A DNA stretch of 22,027 nt. Source: a virus. Position numbers and translations under genes: made by a program. The stretch spans positions 1 through 22,027 of the IMG/VR virus record IMGVR_UViG_3300034954_000646. One strand, 5' to 3'. Below, piece after piece: positions 1-8,128 of the stretch. Numbering within the stretch: position 1 is the first letter of the stretch; every line of letters starts with the position of its first letter. The notes beneath the pieces were generated by a model that did no database searches, had not been told where the DNA came from, and worked only from the letters and a program-made list of their open reading frames with translations.

Positions 1-617
1 CACATGAATAGAGACTTACCAACGCCAGTACCAGCGAGAGCGATATTGAGAGTCTTATCAGATAACCCACCTGACGTAATCTTGTTGAAATATTCAAGGT
101 CAAAGGGTATTTTGTTTTCAATTTTGTGGTAGTAAGCATAACGATCCTCCGCATCGTCTATGTAATCATGACCAACGTGTTGGTCGAATCCAACTGCTAG
201 TGCATCGGATAATATACTGGGAATTGCATCCCTATTCTTCTTTTCATCTTGTCCATCTGCAATCTTGATGCTCTCCATCAATGCATTGTATATTGCTCTC
301 TCTTTACACCATGCTTCAGTGGTGTCTAGCACCCACTCTTGTTCATATTCTGACTCTCCTAGTGCATCAATCAGTTGTTCTGTAGATTGAAACTCATCTT
401 GTGTGAGATCAGTTCTCTTACCAACCTCAATCTGCAAGACTTCCTTGGTAGGTAAACTGTCATATGCCTTGAGAAATGTTGCTATTTCTTCAAAGACAAC
501 CTTGTCTGATCTCTCCTCAAAATAATCCTCCTCAATAAATGGAATGACCTTTCTTGTGTATTCTTCATCATGAATTAGATTGTTGAGTATCGTTAGTGGT
601 ACTCTTTCACTCACCAT
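1..617 (-). CDS. 41: gp41-like replicative DNA helicase (3' end outside window)
   Basis: This is the N-terminal 205 codons of a DnaB/T4 gp41-type hexameric helicase, which unwinds the lagging-strand template at the phage fork and works with primase. The protein begins MVSERVPLTILNNLIHDEEY, typical of the helical N-terminal domain, and just before the window edge shows a P-loop, AGTGVGKS, that opens the RecA-like ATPase core. T4 gp41 is about 475 aa, so more than half the protein lies outside. The ATG at 617 overlaps the end of uvsX by 11 nt, which suggests translational coupling. The family call rests on the P-loop, the N-terminal sequence and the uvsX-41 gene order known from T4-like phages. 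Confidence 0.9.
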   Translation of the reverse strand, partial: MVSERVPLTILNNLIHDEEYTRKVIPFIEEDYFEERSDKVVFEEIATFLKAYDSLPTKEVLQIEVGKRTDLTQDEFQSTEQLIDALGESEYEQEWVLDTTEAWCKERAIYNALMESIKIADGQDEKKNRDAIPSILSDALAVGFDQHVGHDYIDDAEDRYAYYHKIENKIPFDLEYFNKITSGGLSDKTLNIALAGTGVGKSLFM

Positions 618-1611
618 AACTAAACTCTTTCTTTGCTACCTCGTCTAGTGCTTGCATAATCTCATCATCAAAGTATTTTTCTGGGTTAGAGTATACTTCT
701 TTAGCATACACCTTCTTACCTTTGATTTCATACCTATTTCCTACCTTCTTCACAATGTCATACTTCTCTGCAAGATCAAGTAGACCATAGTATTTGTCAA
801 GTCCACGTTCATCAAAAAACAATCGTATCTTGACTGCTTTATTTTCTTTACTCAACCTCGATTTGACAGTCTTTGCCGTGATAACATTTCCGATGACTTC
901 CGTGCCATCCTTTTCTTTTGCTTTGCTGAGATAAATGATTGTGCTTGCTGCATACTTGAGTCCAGAACCTCCCCCCATTTCTTTCGTTGGTACATAAGCT
1001 CCGATGACATCGTATGTATGATTTGTGACAATGAGTGGGACATTTGCTTGACCTAATTTGAGTGTGAGCATGCGGAATGCACCCTTGACAAGTTGTGATT
1101 TCGTCATGTCTCTGACGTTCTTGTCTTCTAGTGCATCTTTGATTTCTTTTTCAGTAGAAAGCATGCCCAATGAGTCTAACACAAACAAGCATGGTGTTCT
1201 TTCTTCTATTGGTTTATCCAGATATATGTCTAACGCTTTGAGTGCCTTGTTACGAAACTCCTCTACAGTGACAACCTCGATATGTCCGACCCTTTTTGTA
1301 TCAATTCGTCTAGACTCAAGTAATTCTCTATTGACCGCAGACTCAGTATCGAAATAAAGGACGTAACCATTAGGATTATTATCCAAAAAATTCTTGACGA
1401 CTGCAAGTGAGAAATAAGTTTTTCCAGTTGACGTTTCACCAGCAATAGCAGTAATGCGATTGCTAGAAACACCGCCCAAAATAGACCCACTAACGAGTCC
1501 ATTAAAAATGTACGATCCAGTGTCGATATATCTCTCAGTATCTTCCTTATCGGATGCGATTTTTGCATAGTCTGATCCAATCTCCTTTACAATTTCGTTC
1601 AATAAGTCCAT
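607..1611 (-). CDS. uvsX: UvsX, RecA-like recombinase
   Basis: UvsX is the phage strand-exchange protein that coats single-stranded DNA and starts recombination-dependent replication. The Walker A motif GETSTGKT is near residue 60 and Walker B (CLFVLDS) near 143-149; the core is RecA-like and length (334 aa) is slightly shorter than T4 UvsX (391 aa). I use the ATG at 1611; a TTG at 1617 is in frame two codons upstream but overlaps the stop of the preceding cytidylyltransferase gene. The gene overlaps gp41 by 11 nt, and the pair belongs to the 43 - uvsX - 41 replication unit. Identity is secure from motifs and neighbours. Confidence 0.95.
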   Translation of the reverse strand: MDLLNEIVKEIGSDYAKIASDKEDTERYIDTGSYIFNGLVSGSILGGVSSNRITAIAGETSTGKTYFSLAVVKNFLDNNPNGYVLYFDTESAVNRELLESRRIDTKRVGHIEVVTVEEFRNKALKALDIYLDKPIEERTPCLFVLDSLGMLSTEKEIKDALEDKNVRDMTKSQLVKGAFRMLTLKLGQANVPLIVTNHTYDVIGAYVPTKEMGGGSGLKYAASTIIYLSKAKEKDGTEVIGNVITAKTVKSRLSKENKAVKIRLFFDERGLDKYYGLLDLAEKYDIVKKVGNRYEIKGKKVYAKEVYSNPEKYFDDEIMQALDEVAKKEFSYGE

Positions 1612-1613
1612 AA

Positions 1614-2072
1614 TCAAATACCTAATAATTTACGTTGGCGTTCAAAATAACCATGTAGTATCCAAGAACTACTGTTCATTTTGTCGGTGCCACCGATACC
1701 CCACTCAAACTTTACTCTATCATTGTTGACAAATTTGTCAAGTTCAGGTGTGTTTCCCTTGGCACGATCACCACCATTACAAAAGATGACCTGCTCTGAG
1801 ATGTCGAGACACTTGTCTATTGCACCACAGGCAGAGTCATCAGCATCATCCCATGATATCACAGCATCAACCATGTCAAGATGACGTATTATATCAGCAC
1901 GTTCAGTCCATGACTGAAAGTATTGACCTTTCTTTCTCTTCAACCAAGGATCACCATTCAGACCCACCACCAAGTAGTTTGATAGGTCTTTTGCTCTTGC
2001 AAAATATTGTATGTGACCACTGTGTATAGGATCAAATCCACCTGTTACCAGACTAATCTTGTCAAAGAACAT
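1614..2072 (-). CDS. Nucleotidyltransferase of the cytidylyltransferase (HxGH) family
   Basis: The 152-aa protein is a small Rossmann-like cytidylyltransferase. It carries the HxGH signature (GGFDPIHSGHIQYF, residues about 11-24) and a late GGTDKMNSSS segment (about 127-136) that matches the position of the ISSTxxR-type nucleotide-binding motif. Relatives activate glycerol-3-phosphate, phosphoethanolamine or heptose phosphate with CTP or ATP; the substrate here cannot be told. Its ATG overlaps the stop of the upstream 67-aa gene by one base (TAATG), and its stop lies 2 nt before the uvsX ATG, so it is embedded in the replication operon. It may supply an activated sugar or lipid head group, which is inference. 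Confidence 0.8.
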   Translation of the reverse strand: MFFDKISLVTGGFDPIHSGHIQYFARAKDLSNYLVVGLNGDPWLKRKKGQYFQSWTERADIIRHLDMVDAVISWDDADDSACGAIDKCLDISEQVIFCNGGDRAKGNTPELDKFVNNDRVKFEWGIGGTDKMNSSSWILHGYFERQRKLLGI

Positions 2073-2275
2073 TACTTCTTAAAATATTTGTGGATGATGT
2101 CAATTTGATCTTGATATTTTGCTATCATATCAAGTTCTTGTTCTATAGCCTCCACAATATTAGAATGTTCTCCAATACCTGCAGGGTTTTGTAGATAAAC
2201 CTCTACATTTGCTACATGTTTTTGAATGTCTCCCTGTGCATGAGCAAGGAGTGCTTTGATAAGTTGATCTCTCAT
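2072..2275 (-). CDS. Small conserved-type hypothetical protein
   Basis: I do not recognise this 67-aa protein. It is predicted to be largely helical and soluble, with an amphipathic N-terminal helix (MRDQLIKALLAHAQGDIQKH) and a second acidic helix ending in HKYFKK. It has no membrane segment or cysteine. It lies 15 nt after the DNA polymerase stop and its TAA overlaps the ATG of the next gene by one base, so it is probably translated as part of the polymerase-uvsX unit. Continuous coupling on the downstream side and normal codon use support it being real; function is unknown. Confidence 0.7.
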   Translation of the reverse strand: MRDQLIKALLAHAQGDIQKHVANVEVYLQNPAGIGEHSNIVEAIEQELDMIAKYQDQIDIIHKYFKK

Positions 2276-2290
2276 AGGTTCAGTATAGCA

Positions 2291-4786
2291 TCAAACGAAA
2301 AAAGAGTCTAGCGTTGCAGTTTTTTCAACTGACCAACCTATAGCATCTAAAATCGCCTTGAGTGGTTCGATAAAAGATTTATCAAACTGTAAATCGTAAT
2401 CAATGTAGGGTGCTAGACCTAATTCTACGGGAAAATCGTTGATGAATGATATAACATTCTCTCGTATTGGGTTAGGATTTTTTAGATAGCAGAATCTAAT
2501 CTTCTCACCGTTGTTGATCACATTATATTTACCCAACAAATTTCTTTCTTTGAGATAATGATTGAATAATAGCGATCCCCTAACATGTATTGGTGTTCCT
2601 TTCTGGTAGATGGTCAAGTGACTCCTATACTTAGCAACATTGTTACAAGTTCGAGGAAAAGCAATGTCAGCAGGGTTCATATTACGAAACTCACCCCTCA
2701 TTTTCTTAATATATTTTTGAACATTATCCTCTGACTCGTTCATAATGATGCTGATAGCATCCTTGATCATCTTACGACATGGTGCAGGGGTAGATGATTT
2801 GACTGCTTCGATGCCCATCATCTTCAACTTTGGTTCTGCAAATCTAACTCCTTCTATGTCCCATGCATTCAACATATATCTTTTCTTTGCTGTCCATATA
2901 CCACGTTCAGCGATAGTTTCTCGCTTCATGAACATCTTTTGTTCGTATGCGTTTACGTACGAGGCCAACGCTTCGTAAGAACTCGAAATATACTTCTCAA
3001 GTTCCACGTTACACACCTTATCAATGAACGAAACAATCCCCTCAGTAGTCTTTTCTCTACCTTCGTATACCCTATCGACCAAATCACCCATATGCAGATA
3101 GATAGAGTCAGTATCACTGGCAATAACATAGTCTTTCTCCTTTGTTTTTAGTACATTGTTCATGTATTGATTGATTTTACGCTCGATCCACCGAATGCTG
3201 AACTGACCACCGAGAGTAATCGCTTCAGCATTCGCAAGCATATAATAACGAAAATAATTATTCCCGATAGCACCATAGGCACTATTAAGTTGAATTTTTT
3301 TCGCCATTTGGATGTTGTTACACCTTGCAATTTCCTTTTCGAGACGCTTTGTAGGGGTTTTTTCATACTCCTTCTTTGCCTCAAGCATTTTTTTCTTGAA
3401 GATGACTCGTTCATTGTAAATTTTCTCCATCAATTTGGGTAAAAAACCACGTTTCTTTGTAGTAAACATGGCACCATTAGGACATACAGTAACATCCTTC
3501 AGACCAGATAGATCCACCTCTTCATTCAACAGTTTATCGACAGAAACTGAGGGAAACCGTTCATCAAGAACAGTCTCAGGAGATATATTATACTGCATTA
3601 TGAGGTGAGGGTACAGTGAGTTGAGGTCAAACGACACAACCCAGTCATACATGCCAGGTATAGGTTCCTTTACATAAGCACCTGCATACTTTTCTACCTT
3701 ATCATGCTCTTTTTTTGGTGGTATGACTATACCTTTCTTTTTCAAGTCGTTGTATATTATCATGTCCCACATGCGAACCTGATAAAACACGTCAGTAAAG
3801 TTTACCTTTGCGTCAAATGCCATGGTGATGGCAAGTTCTATCAGTTTCATCTTCTCTTCCAGTCCGTCAACGATTCTAACGTCTTGGATGTTGTAATCTA
3901 CAAATTTATTCCATGCTTTTGTGTAAAATTCCTTGAATGTATCATGTTCAGAGTGGTCTAGTTTCTTCTGTCCTAGTTCTACCTCACCAATATAGTCGAG
4001 TCTGTATGATTCTTGTGCCTTATAGGTAAACTTTTTGTACAAATCCATGTAATCTAGGACTGTCACACCTCCTATGTCATACATGAGGTGTGGACGACCT
4101 GCCATGTAGATCTCTTCGTGTGTTACCAATCCCCATGGTGACAGTTTCTTACATGCTTTGTCACCTAACACTCTTGTAATTCTCTTAGCAAGGTATGGTA
4201 TATCATATAACTGACAGTTCCACCCCGTGACTACCTCTGGTGGTGTTTTAGACCAGTAGTTTATGAAGTGTGTGAGCATATCATACTCATCATTACACTG
4301 CACATACTTGACCATCTTGTCTTGTGTCCTGTATGCACCTACACCAAAGGTCAGAATACGTTTAGTGTTGTAATCTTGTAGTGAAATGAGCAACATTTCC
4401 TCATCACATTTTTCTACAGTAGGAAATCCACTCTCTGATTTGACCTCTATATCAATCGTCACAAGATTCATTTTCTTGAGGTCAAATTTTATTTCATTCT
4501 CTGGATATCTGTCAGAAATATATTGATATATGTACCTGTTATTACCATACACCTCAAAGTTATCTACATTCTCATGACTTCTAATAAATTCTCTAGTCTC
4601 TCTGACTGTACCAGGTTGTATGCTCTGCACATACTTACCATCTAGTGTCCTATATTTTGTTTTTTTCTTACTAGGAACAAACATCGTGGGTTGGAATGAC
4701 TCCCTTGATGTAAAACTTTTGCCACCTTCATATCCACGGACGAGAAAATCATTCCCAACCATCTGGACATTAGTATAATATCTCAT
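2291..4786 (-). CDS. 43: DNA polymerase gp43 (family B) with 3'-5' exonuclease
   Basis: This is the replicative family B polymerase, 831 aa (T4 gp43 is about 898). Exonuclease motifs are visible: Exo I IDIE (D112, E114), Exo II NCQLYD (N190-D195) and Exo III YNIQD (Y298, D302). Polymerase motifs follow: motif A DLNSLYP (387-393), motif B K497 with NSAYG (501-505), and motif C DTDS (558-561). The C-terminus ATLDSFFV resembles the short hydrophobic peptide by which T4/RB69 polymerases bind the gp45 clamp. The ATG overlaps the stop of the radical-SAM gene by 4 nt (ATGA), so polymerase translation is coupled to that gene. All catalytic residues look intact. Confidence 0.98.
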   Translation of the reverse strand: MRYYTNVQMVGNDFLVRGYEGGKSFTSRESFQPTMFVPSKKKTKYRTLDGKYVQSIQPGTVRETREFIRSHENVDNFEVYGNNRYIYQYISDRYPENEIKFDLKKMNLVTIDIEVKSESGFPTVEKCDEEMLLISLQDYNTKRILTFGVGAYRTQDKMVKYVQCNDEYDMLTHFINYWSKTPPEVVTGWNCQLYDIPYLAKRITRVLGDKACKKLSPWGLVTHEEIYMAGRPHLMYDIGGVTVLDYMDLYKKFTYKAQESYRLDYIGEVELGQKKLDHSEHDTFKEFYTKAWNKFVDYNIQDVRIVDGLEEKMKLIELAITMAFDAKVNFTDVFYQVRMWDMIIYNDLKKKGIVIPPKKEHDKVEKYAGAYVKEPIPGMYDWVVSFDLNSLYPHLIMQYNISPETVLDERFPSVSVDKLLNEEVDLSGLKDVTVCPNGAMFTTKKRGFLPKLMEKIYNERVIFKKKMLEAKKEYEKTPTKRLEKEIARCNNIQMAKKIQLNSAYGAIGNNYFRYYMLANAEAITLGGQFSIRWIERKINQYMNNVLKTKEKDYVIASDTDSIYLHMGDLVDRVYEGREKTTEGIVSFIDKVCNVELEKYISSSYEALASYVNAYEQKMFMKRETIAERGIWTAKKRYMLNAWDIEGVRFAEPKLKMMGIEAVKSSTPAPCRKMIKDAISIIMNESEDNVQKYIKKMRGEFRNMNPADIAFPRTCNNVAKYRSHLTIYQKGTPIHVRGSLLFNHYLKERNLLGKYNVINNGEKIRFCYLKNPNPIRENVISFINDFPVELGLAPYIDYDLQFDKSFIEPLKAILDAIGWSVEKTATLDSFFV

Positions 4787-6207
4787 ACGAGCATCTTAGC
4801 ACGTTCACGGTACAGTGTCACGAAGTTATCAAACATGTATTGAATATCCTCCCTACTCATATATGGTGATGGCATATCAAGAAAAGATCCTTGATCATCA
4901 CTTCTCATCTCAACGATAAGATCTTTGTCTATAAAACCAGCATCCACACACATATCTCTCATAGGTGTGCCATGGTAGGGAGTGTATATGAAAGCGTTTG
5001 TATCATCACATCCTAGTTTTGCTGCTAAATCAACAGACTTCATACAACTTTCCATTGTTTCATATGGGTATCCTATAATAAAATTACATGTGGTCGACAA
5101 ACCTGCTTCTCTGGCAATTCTAAAAGCATCTATTGCTTTTTGATTATCATACACTCTACCTATGACATCTTTACGGAACTGTGGATCTCCATGCTCCACA
5201 CCCATGTTCAATTTTTCACATCCTATCTCGACTAATCTCTTTGCTTGGTGGGGTGATAACAGTTCTGGTCTAGTTTGAGCAAAAAAAGGTATCTTATATT
5301 TGGAATACATGTCACAGAACTCATCAAATTTTTTCTTTGATGTTGTGAGTAATGTATCTGTTACTATCCATAGAAATTCTACATCAATAGTTTTTATAAG
5401 GTGCTGTATCTCCATTTCTATATGTTCAACAGTCCTGTGTCTGAAGAACAAACTATCAGTTTCTTCTTTGTATATCCCTGCATTTGATGGCGAGTTGCAA
5501 AACTTACATTTGAATGGACATCCACGTTGCGTCTCGACTGTGGCAATTTTGATTATCTTTCCTTGAAAAGGTCTATACAATGATCTCTTGTCAAATATCT
5601 CATGATCTGTAGGTGGCAAAGTATTGACATTCAATGCAGGTCTCATTTCATTTGGATAGATGTTTGATAAATGATGCCCCTCTTTACCCTCACTAATCAA
5701 GTCCATCAACTCTGGTATTACTTCATCACCCTCACCTCTACAAATATAATCTGCCTTACCCACAAATTCTTCTGGATTGTATGTAACAAAAACACCACCA
5801 ACAACACTGATAAATTTTTGATCAGAAATCTGATTCATAAATTTACGCCATATGTAATATGTGTCTTCTACGATTGATGATATAATAACATCTGGTTTAT
5901 ATTCTACTACCTTCTTTCTCCAAGCAACATACATATTTTCATTCTCTAGAGTAAAAAAATCTGACTCTACATCATCTCTCTCCCATTTATATTCTGGGAA
6001 CATTTGTCTTTTCTCTCTCTCCTTATCTCTATCTGGTCTTGAAAATTCTTCCTCATCCACTGGATACCATGTGGCATCAAATAATTCAATGTTACTATAA
6101 CCTGCTCTCTTCAAACATGCAGTGATAATTGCAACACCACCAGGTGGTGTAACTCTCATGTGCTGATTAGGATAACACCATAATATTCTAAGACTTTTCT
6201 GTGACAT
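4783..6207 (-). CDS. B12-binding-type radical SAM enzyme
   Basis: The 474-aa protein has an N-terminal cobalamin-binding-like Rossmann domain (about 1-200, with VVGGVFVTYNPEEF near 136-149 and CRGEGDE near 156) followed by a radical SAM core with the 4Fe-4S motif CPFKCKFC (C230, C234, C237). Later segments such as GVEHGD and FIIGYPYET fit the TIM-barrel. Such enzymes catalyse methyl transfer or ring and C-C bond chemistry, for example in lipid, hopanoid or tetrapyrrole modification; the substrate here is not evident. The gene overlaps its upstream neighbour by 20 nt and the polymerase gene by 4 nt. It looks intact and is probably an auxiliary metabolic gene carried inside the replication operon. 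Confidence 0.88.
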   Translation of the reverse strand: MSQKSLRILWCYPNQHMRVTPPGGVAIITACLKRAGYSNIELFDATWYPVDEEEFSRPDRDKEREKRQMFPEYKWERDDVESDFFTLENENMYVAWRKKVVEYKPDVIISSIVEDTYYIWRKFMNQISDQKFISVVGGVFVTYNPEEFVGKADYICRGEGDEVIPELMDLISEGKEGHHLSNIYPNEMRPALNVNTLPPTDHEIFDKRSLYRPFQGKIIKIATVETQRGCPFKCKFCNSPSNAGIYKEETDSLFFRHRTVEHIEMEIQHLIKTIDVEFLWIVTDTLLTTSKKKFDEFCDMYSKYKIPFFAQTRPELLSPHQAKRLVEIGCEKLNMGVEHGDPQFRKDVIGRVYDNQKAIDAFRIAREAGLSTTCNFIIGYPYETMESCMKSVDLAAKLGCDDTNAFIYTPYHGTPMRDMCVDAGFIDKDLIVEMRSDDQGSFLDMPSPYMSREDIQYMFDNFVTLYRERAKMLV

Positions 6208-6451
6208 TCTTAGCAGTCAACGCTTGGTACTTATCTAGCTGTGTTTTATCTGGTTCTATGATAGTCAAAAAACTATCTGAGTGCACCATCATCTCTCTCT
6301 GTAGAGTGAAAGATGGCCATGATTCAAGATAATCACCCTTTAGTTCAAATGGATCGATAAGTTTGCAATCAGGTTCTCCCATCTCAGATCCAACCTCCTC
6401 CAACCTAGTGATGAGAACTAGGTTGTTCTTAAATAATATAATTTTTATCAT
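6188..6451 (-). CDS. Small beta-rich protein, possible Sm-like fold
   Basis: No function is recognised for this 87-aa protein. It consists mostly of short alternating hydrophobic stretches (IILFKNNLVLITRLEEVG, then CKLIDPFEL, then SWPSFTLQREMMVHSDSFLTIIEP by segment), a pattern of about five beta strands ending in a helix (LDKYQALT). The order of key residues (I-D-P, then W-P, then S-x5-I-x-E-P and D-K-Y) resembles the central part of the protein encoded at 20079-20537, suggesting paralogues with an Sm/LSm-like barrel; that is inference. The ATG overlaps the nucleotidyltransferase stop by 4 nt and the 3' end overlaps the radical-SAM gene by 20 nt. Confidence 0.75.
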   Translation of the reverse strand: MIKIILFKNNLVLITRLEEVGSEMGEPDCKLIDPFELKGDYLESWPSFTLQREMMVHSDSFLTIIEPDKTQLDKYQALTAKNVTEKS

Positions 6452-7179
6452 AATGAAAGACTTCTTGACTTTAAGTTTACCACAACTGTACGCACTTTGT
6501 CAATATAACCTTGATTTCTAAGTTCTTTGAACACCATGTTCTCAAAACCATACTCTCCATATTTCTGTAGTGATACTGACCTACTATCTCTAAGTTTCTT
6601 TACCAGTTCTCTCAGTCCGTCTACATTTTCATTCTTGATGAATGCATCTATTTTAGTTTTGAAGTTGTTTACCTTTTTCTCGATCTCTTTTTCTTCAACC
6701 TCACCCTCAATTCTTTCTGGTTCTTGTATCCATGTCTTCTTCATGAGACTATACACACCTTGACTCTTCTTACGGGTGACCTTTGGTCTCTCTATGTATG
6801 GTTCTGCTTTGACACCATAGATTGTAACGTTGTGAGTCAATTCCCATAGAGTTTTCTTGTCCATATAATACTGGTCAAGCAAGTCTGGTTCACAATCAGG
6901 AATGAACTTTGGATCTACAACTATATGCACATCCAAATCAGAGTATTGTGTGTAATTATACCCTGCATTACCACCTAATAAAAGAACATCAACGATTGCT
7001 CTCTCATCTAGATCAACATAAGCAGCAAATGCTTCTGCAAAATTCATCAATGCCTCGTTTACCTCAGGCTTGAGAGAATCCCCAATCCAAAAGGTTGGAT
7101 TGAGGATTTCTGTGAACCTAAGAGTCAGTGACTCTCTAAGGTCTTTGGGTTTGATATGTCTAAGGACTCTTGAATACAT
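6448..7179 (-). CDS. Pol-beta-type nucleotidyltransferase
   Basis: The protein (243 aa from the ATG at 7179) carries the nucleotidyltransferase signature GGNAGYNYTQYSDLDVHIVV: a GG helix turn followed by the SDLD pair of metal-binding aspartates. This is the hallmark of the DNA polymerase beta / poly(A) polymerase / aminoglycoside-modifying superfamily. The C-terminal half is charged and helical (EVEEKEIEKKVNNF). The substrate could be RNA, protein or a small molecule. An in-frame TTG at 7197 would add six residues and overlap hsp20 by 10 nt; I prefer the ATG, which leaves an 8-nt gap. It is coupled downstream by ATGA to the 87-aa gene. Confidence 0.8.
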   Translation of the reverse strand: MYSRVLRHIKPKDLRESLTLRFTEILNPTFWIGDSLKPEVNEALMNFAEAFAAYVDLDERAIVDVLLLGGNAGYNYTQYSDLDVHIVVDPKFIPDCEPDLLDQYYMDKKTLWELTHNVTIYGVKAEPYIERPKVTRKKSQGVYSLMKKTWIQEPERIEGEVEEKEIEKKVNNFKTKIDAFIKNENVDGLRELVKKLRDSRSVSLQKYGEYGFENMVFKELRNQGYIDKVRTVVVNLKSRSLSL

Positions 7180-7187
7180 GTATGTAT

Positions 7188-7619
7188 TTAGAGCCAATCT
7201 TTTCGCTGCTGTGCTTTTGGTATAACTTTCTCGATGTCTATGAGTAATAGACCATCTTCAAATTTCACACTCTTGACAACAAGTTCTTCTGGTAGTGACC
7301 ACGCACGAGTAAATGCTCTTTGTGCTAGTCCTCTGTGCATGTACTCATGCTCTACACCATCATCCTTCTTGCCTTCTATAACAAGTTGTCCTTCTTGTGT
7401 ATAGACTTTTAGATTCTCTTTCTTGAATCCTGCTGCTGCTACCTCAACCCTATACTCATGATTCGATAACTTTATCGTATTATAAGGTGGATAGTTTTGT
7501 ACTGGTGTATCAAACTGTTGTGACCAGTCATCAAAACCAATCATGTTTCTTCTTATCTTGTTGAGATAATCGAATGTATCTGCAGTAGTCAAAGTGATAC
7601 TGCCATCTGTGCCAAACAT
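7188..7619 (-). CDS. Hsp20 / alpha-crystallin small heat-shock protein
   Basis: This 143-aa protein is a small heat-shock chaperone, a holdase that binds unfolding proteins. The alpha-crystallin domain spans about residues 42-135: YPPYNTIKLSNHEYRVEVAA, then AGFKKENLKV, then a QLVIEGKK strand and the conserved FTRAWSLPEELVV and LLLIDIEK segments. The N-terminal arm is short and the C-terminus lacks a classical IxI motif. Hsp20 is a common gene in T4-like cyanophages. It has the clearest Shine-Dalgarno of the window, AGGAGGT 4 nt before the ATG, and heads a transcription unit with its own promoter-like site and a UUCG hairpin in the leader. Confidence 0.93.
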   Translation of the reverse strand: MFGTDGSITLTTADTFDYLNKIRRNMIGFDDWSQQFDTPVQNYPPYNTIKLSNHEYRVEVAAAGFKKENLKVYTQEGQLVIEGKKDDGVEHEYMHRGLAQRAFTRAWSLPEELVVKSVKFEDGLLLIDIEKVIPKAQQRKDWL

Positions 7620-7648
7620 AGTGACCTCCTAAAGCGTCTAGTTATAAT

Positions 7649-7664
7649 GTCCCCGAAGGCGACA
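7649..7664 (-). other. UUCG-tetraloop hairpin in the hsp20 leader
   Basis: Read on the minus strand, TGTC-G-CC-TTCG-GG-GACA forms a compact hairpin with a C(UUCG)G tetraloop and one bulged G. No U-run follows, so it is not a typical intrinsic terminator. It sits between the TATAAT at 7671-7676 and the strong hsp20 ribosome binding site, so it may stabilise the mRNA 5' end or mark a processing site downstream of regA. Confidence 0.55.
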
Positions 7665-7670
7665 CTACTA

Positions 7671-7676
7671 ATTATA
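7671..7676 (-). promoter_or_regulatory. Promoter-like -10 upstream of hsp20
   Basis: The minus strand reads TTGTGTATAATTAG, a perfect TATAAT hexamer about 50 nt before the hsp20 ATG, in the only gap (83 nt) between regA and hsp20. The -35 position 17 nt upstream (AACTCA) is poor, so recognition would need an activator or phage-modified polymerase. The gap location supports a real start. Confidence 0.45.
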
Positions 7677-7689
7677 CACAATCATATTT

Positions 7690-7716
7690 TTATTGAGTTC
7701 GGTTATTGGGGTTCGG
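7690..7716 (-). repeat. Imperfect tandem repeat at the regA 3' end
   Basis: On the plus strand TTATTGAGTTCGG (7690-7702) is followed directly by TTATTGGGGTTCGG (7703-7716). The second copy holds the regA stop codon (TAA at 7703-7705) and its last codons. It looks like a small slippage duplication. Confidence 0.6.
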
Positions 7717-8128
7717 TCTTTTTCTTTCCAATATTATACTTAGTTTCTAAAGTCCAATTGTTTTTTTCTTTATATGATATTACTTTTATTTGATTCAATG
7801 GTGCTATGTCAAGGGTCTCATCTATAACCGTAGTGACCAATCCCCAATCAGATAATAATTGTATGATTCTATTTCTTCTTTGCACATCATTGATACTAAG
7901 ATTCGCCTTCTTACCATCCAATGCAAATAATTCTTTGAAGTGTACGATATAATACTTGCCCTGCTTGTGAAGAATGTGACAAGATTGATATAATTTTTTT
8001 TCTTTTCTGGATGCTACTCCAATTCTTGTGAGAGTTTCTCTGACTTTCAAAAAATCATCAGGTTCAGATAATAATATCTCAACCATTTTATCAGGTGACC
8101 ACTGATACTCAGGTTCCATAACGTTCAT
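7703..8128 (-). CDS. regA: RegA translational repressor
   Basis: RegA binds the initiation region of early phage mRNAs, including its own and clamp-loader messages in T4, and blocks ribosome loading. The 141-aa protein matches T4 RegA (122 aa) in several blocks: DDFLKVRETLTRIGVAS, LYQSCHILHKQGKYYIVHFK, and the DWGL and KVISYK segments. It has an N-terminal extension of about 16 residues (MNVMEPEYQWSPDKMV) relative to T4 and a charged C-terminal tail KKKTEPQ. The ATG overlaps the gp62 stop by 4 nt (ATGA), preserving the 62-regA order of T4. It ends the long speD-to-regA operon. Confidence 0.95.
   Translation of the reverse strand: MNVMEPEYQWSPDKMVEILLSEPDDFLKVRETLTRIGVASRKEKKLYQSCHILHKQGKYYIVHFKELFALDGKKANLSINDVQRRNRIIQLLSDWGLVTTVIDETLDIAPLNQIKVISYKEKNNWTLETKYNIGKKKTEPQ

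Noticed and set aside
7185-7192. TCTAAATA on the minus strand before the nucleotidyltransferase as a late promoter
   Set aside because: It lies on the hsp20 stop, has the C at the second position unlike TATAAATA, and the genes around are replication-type.
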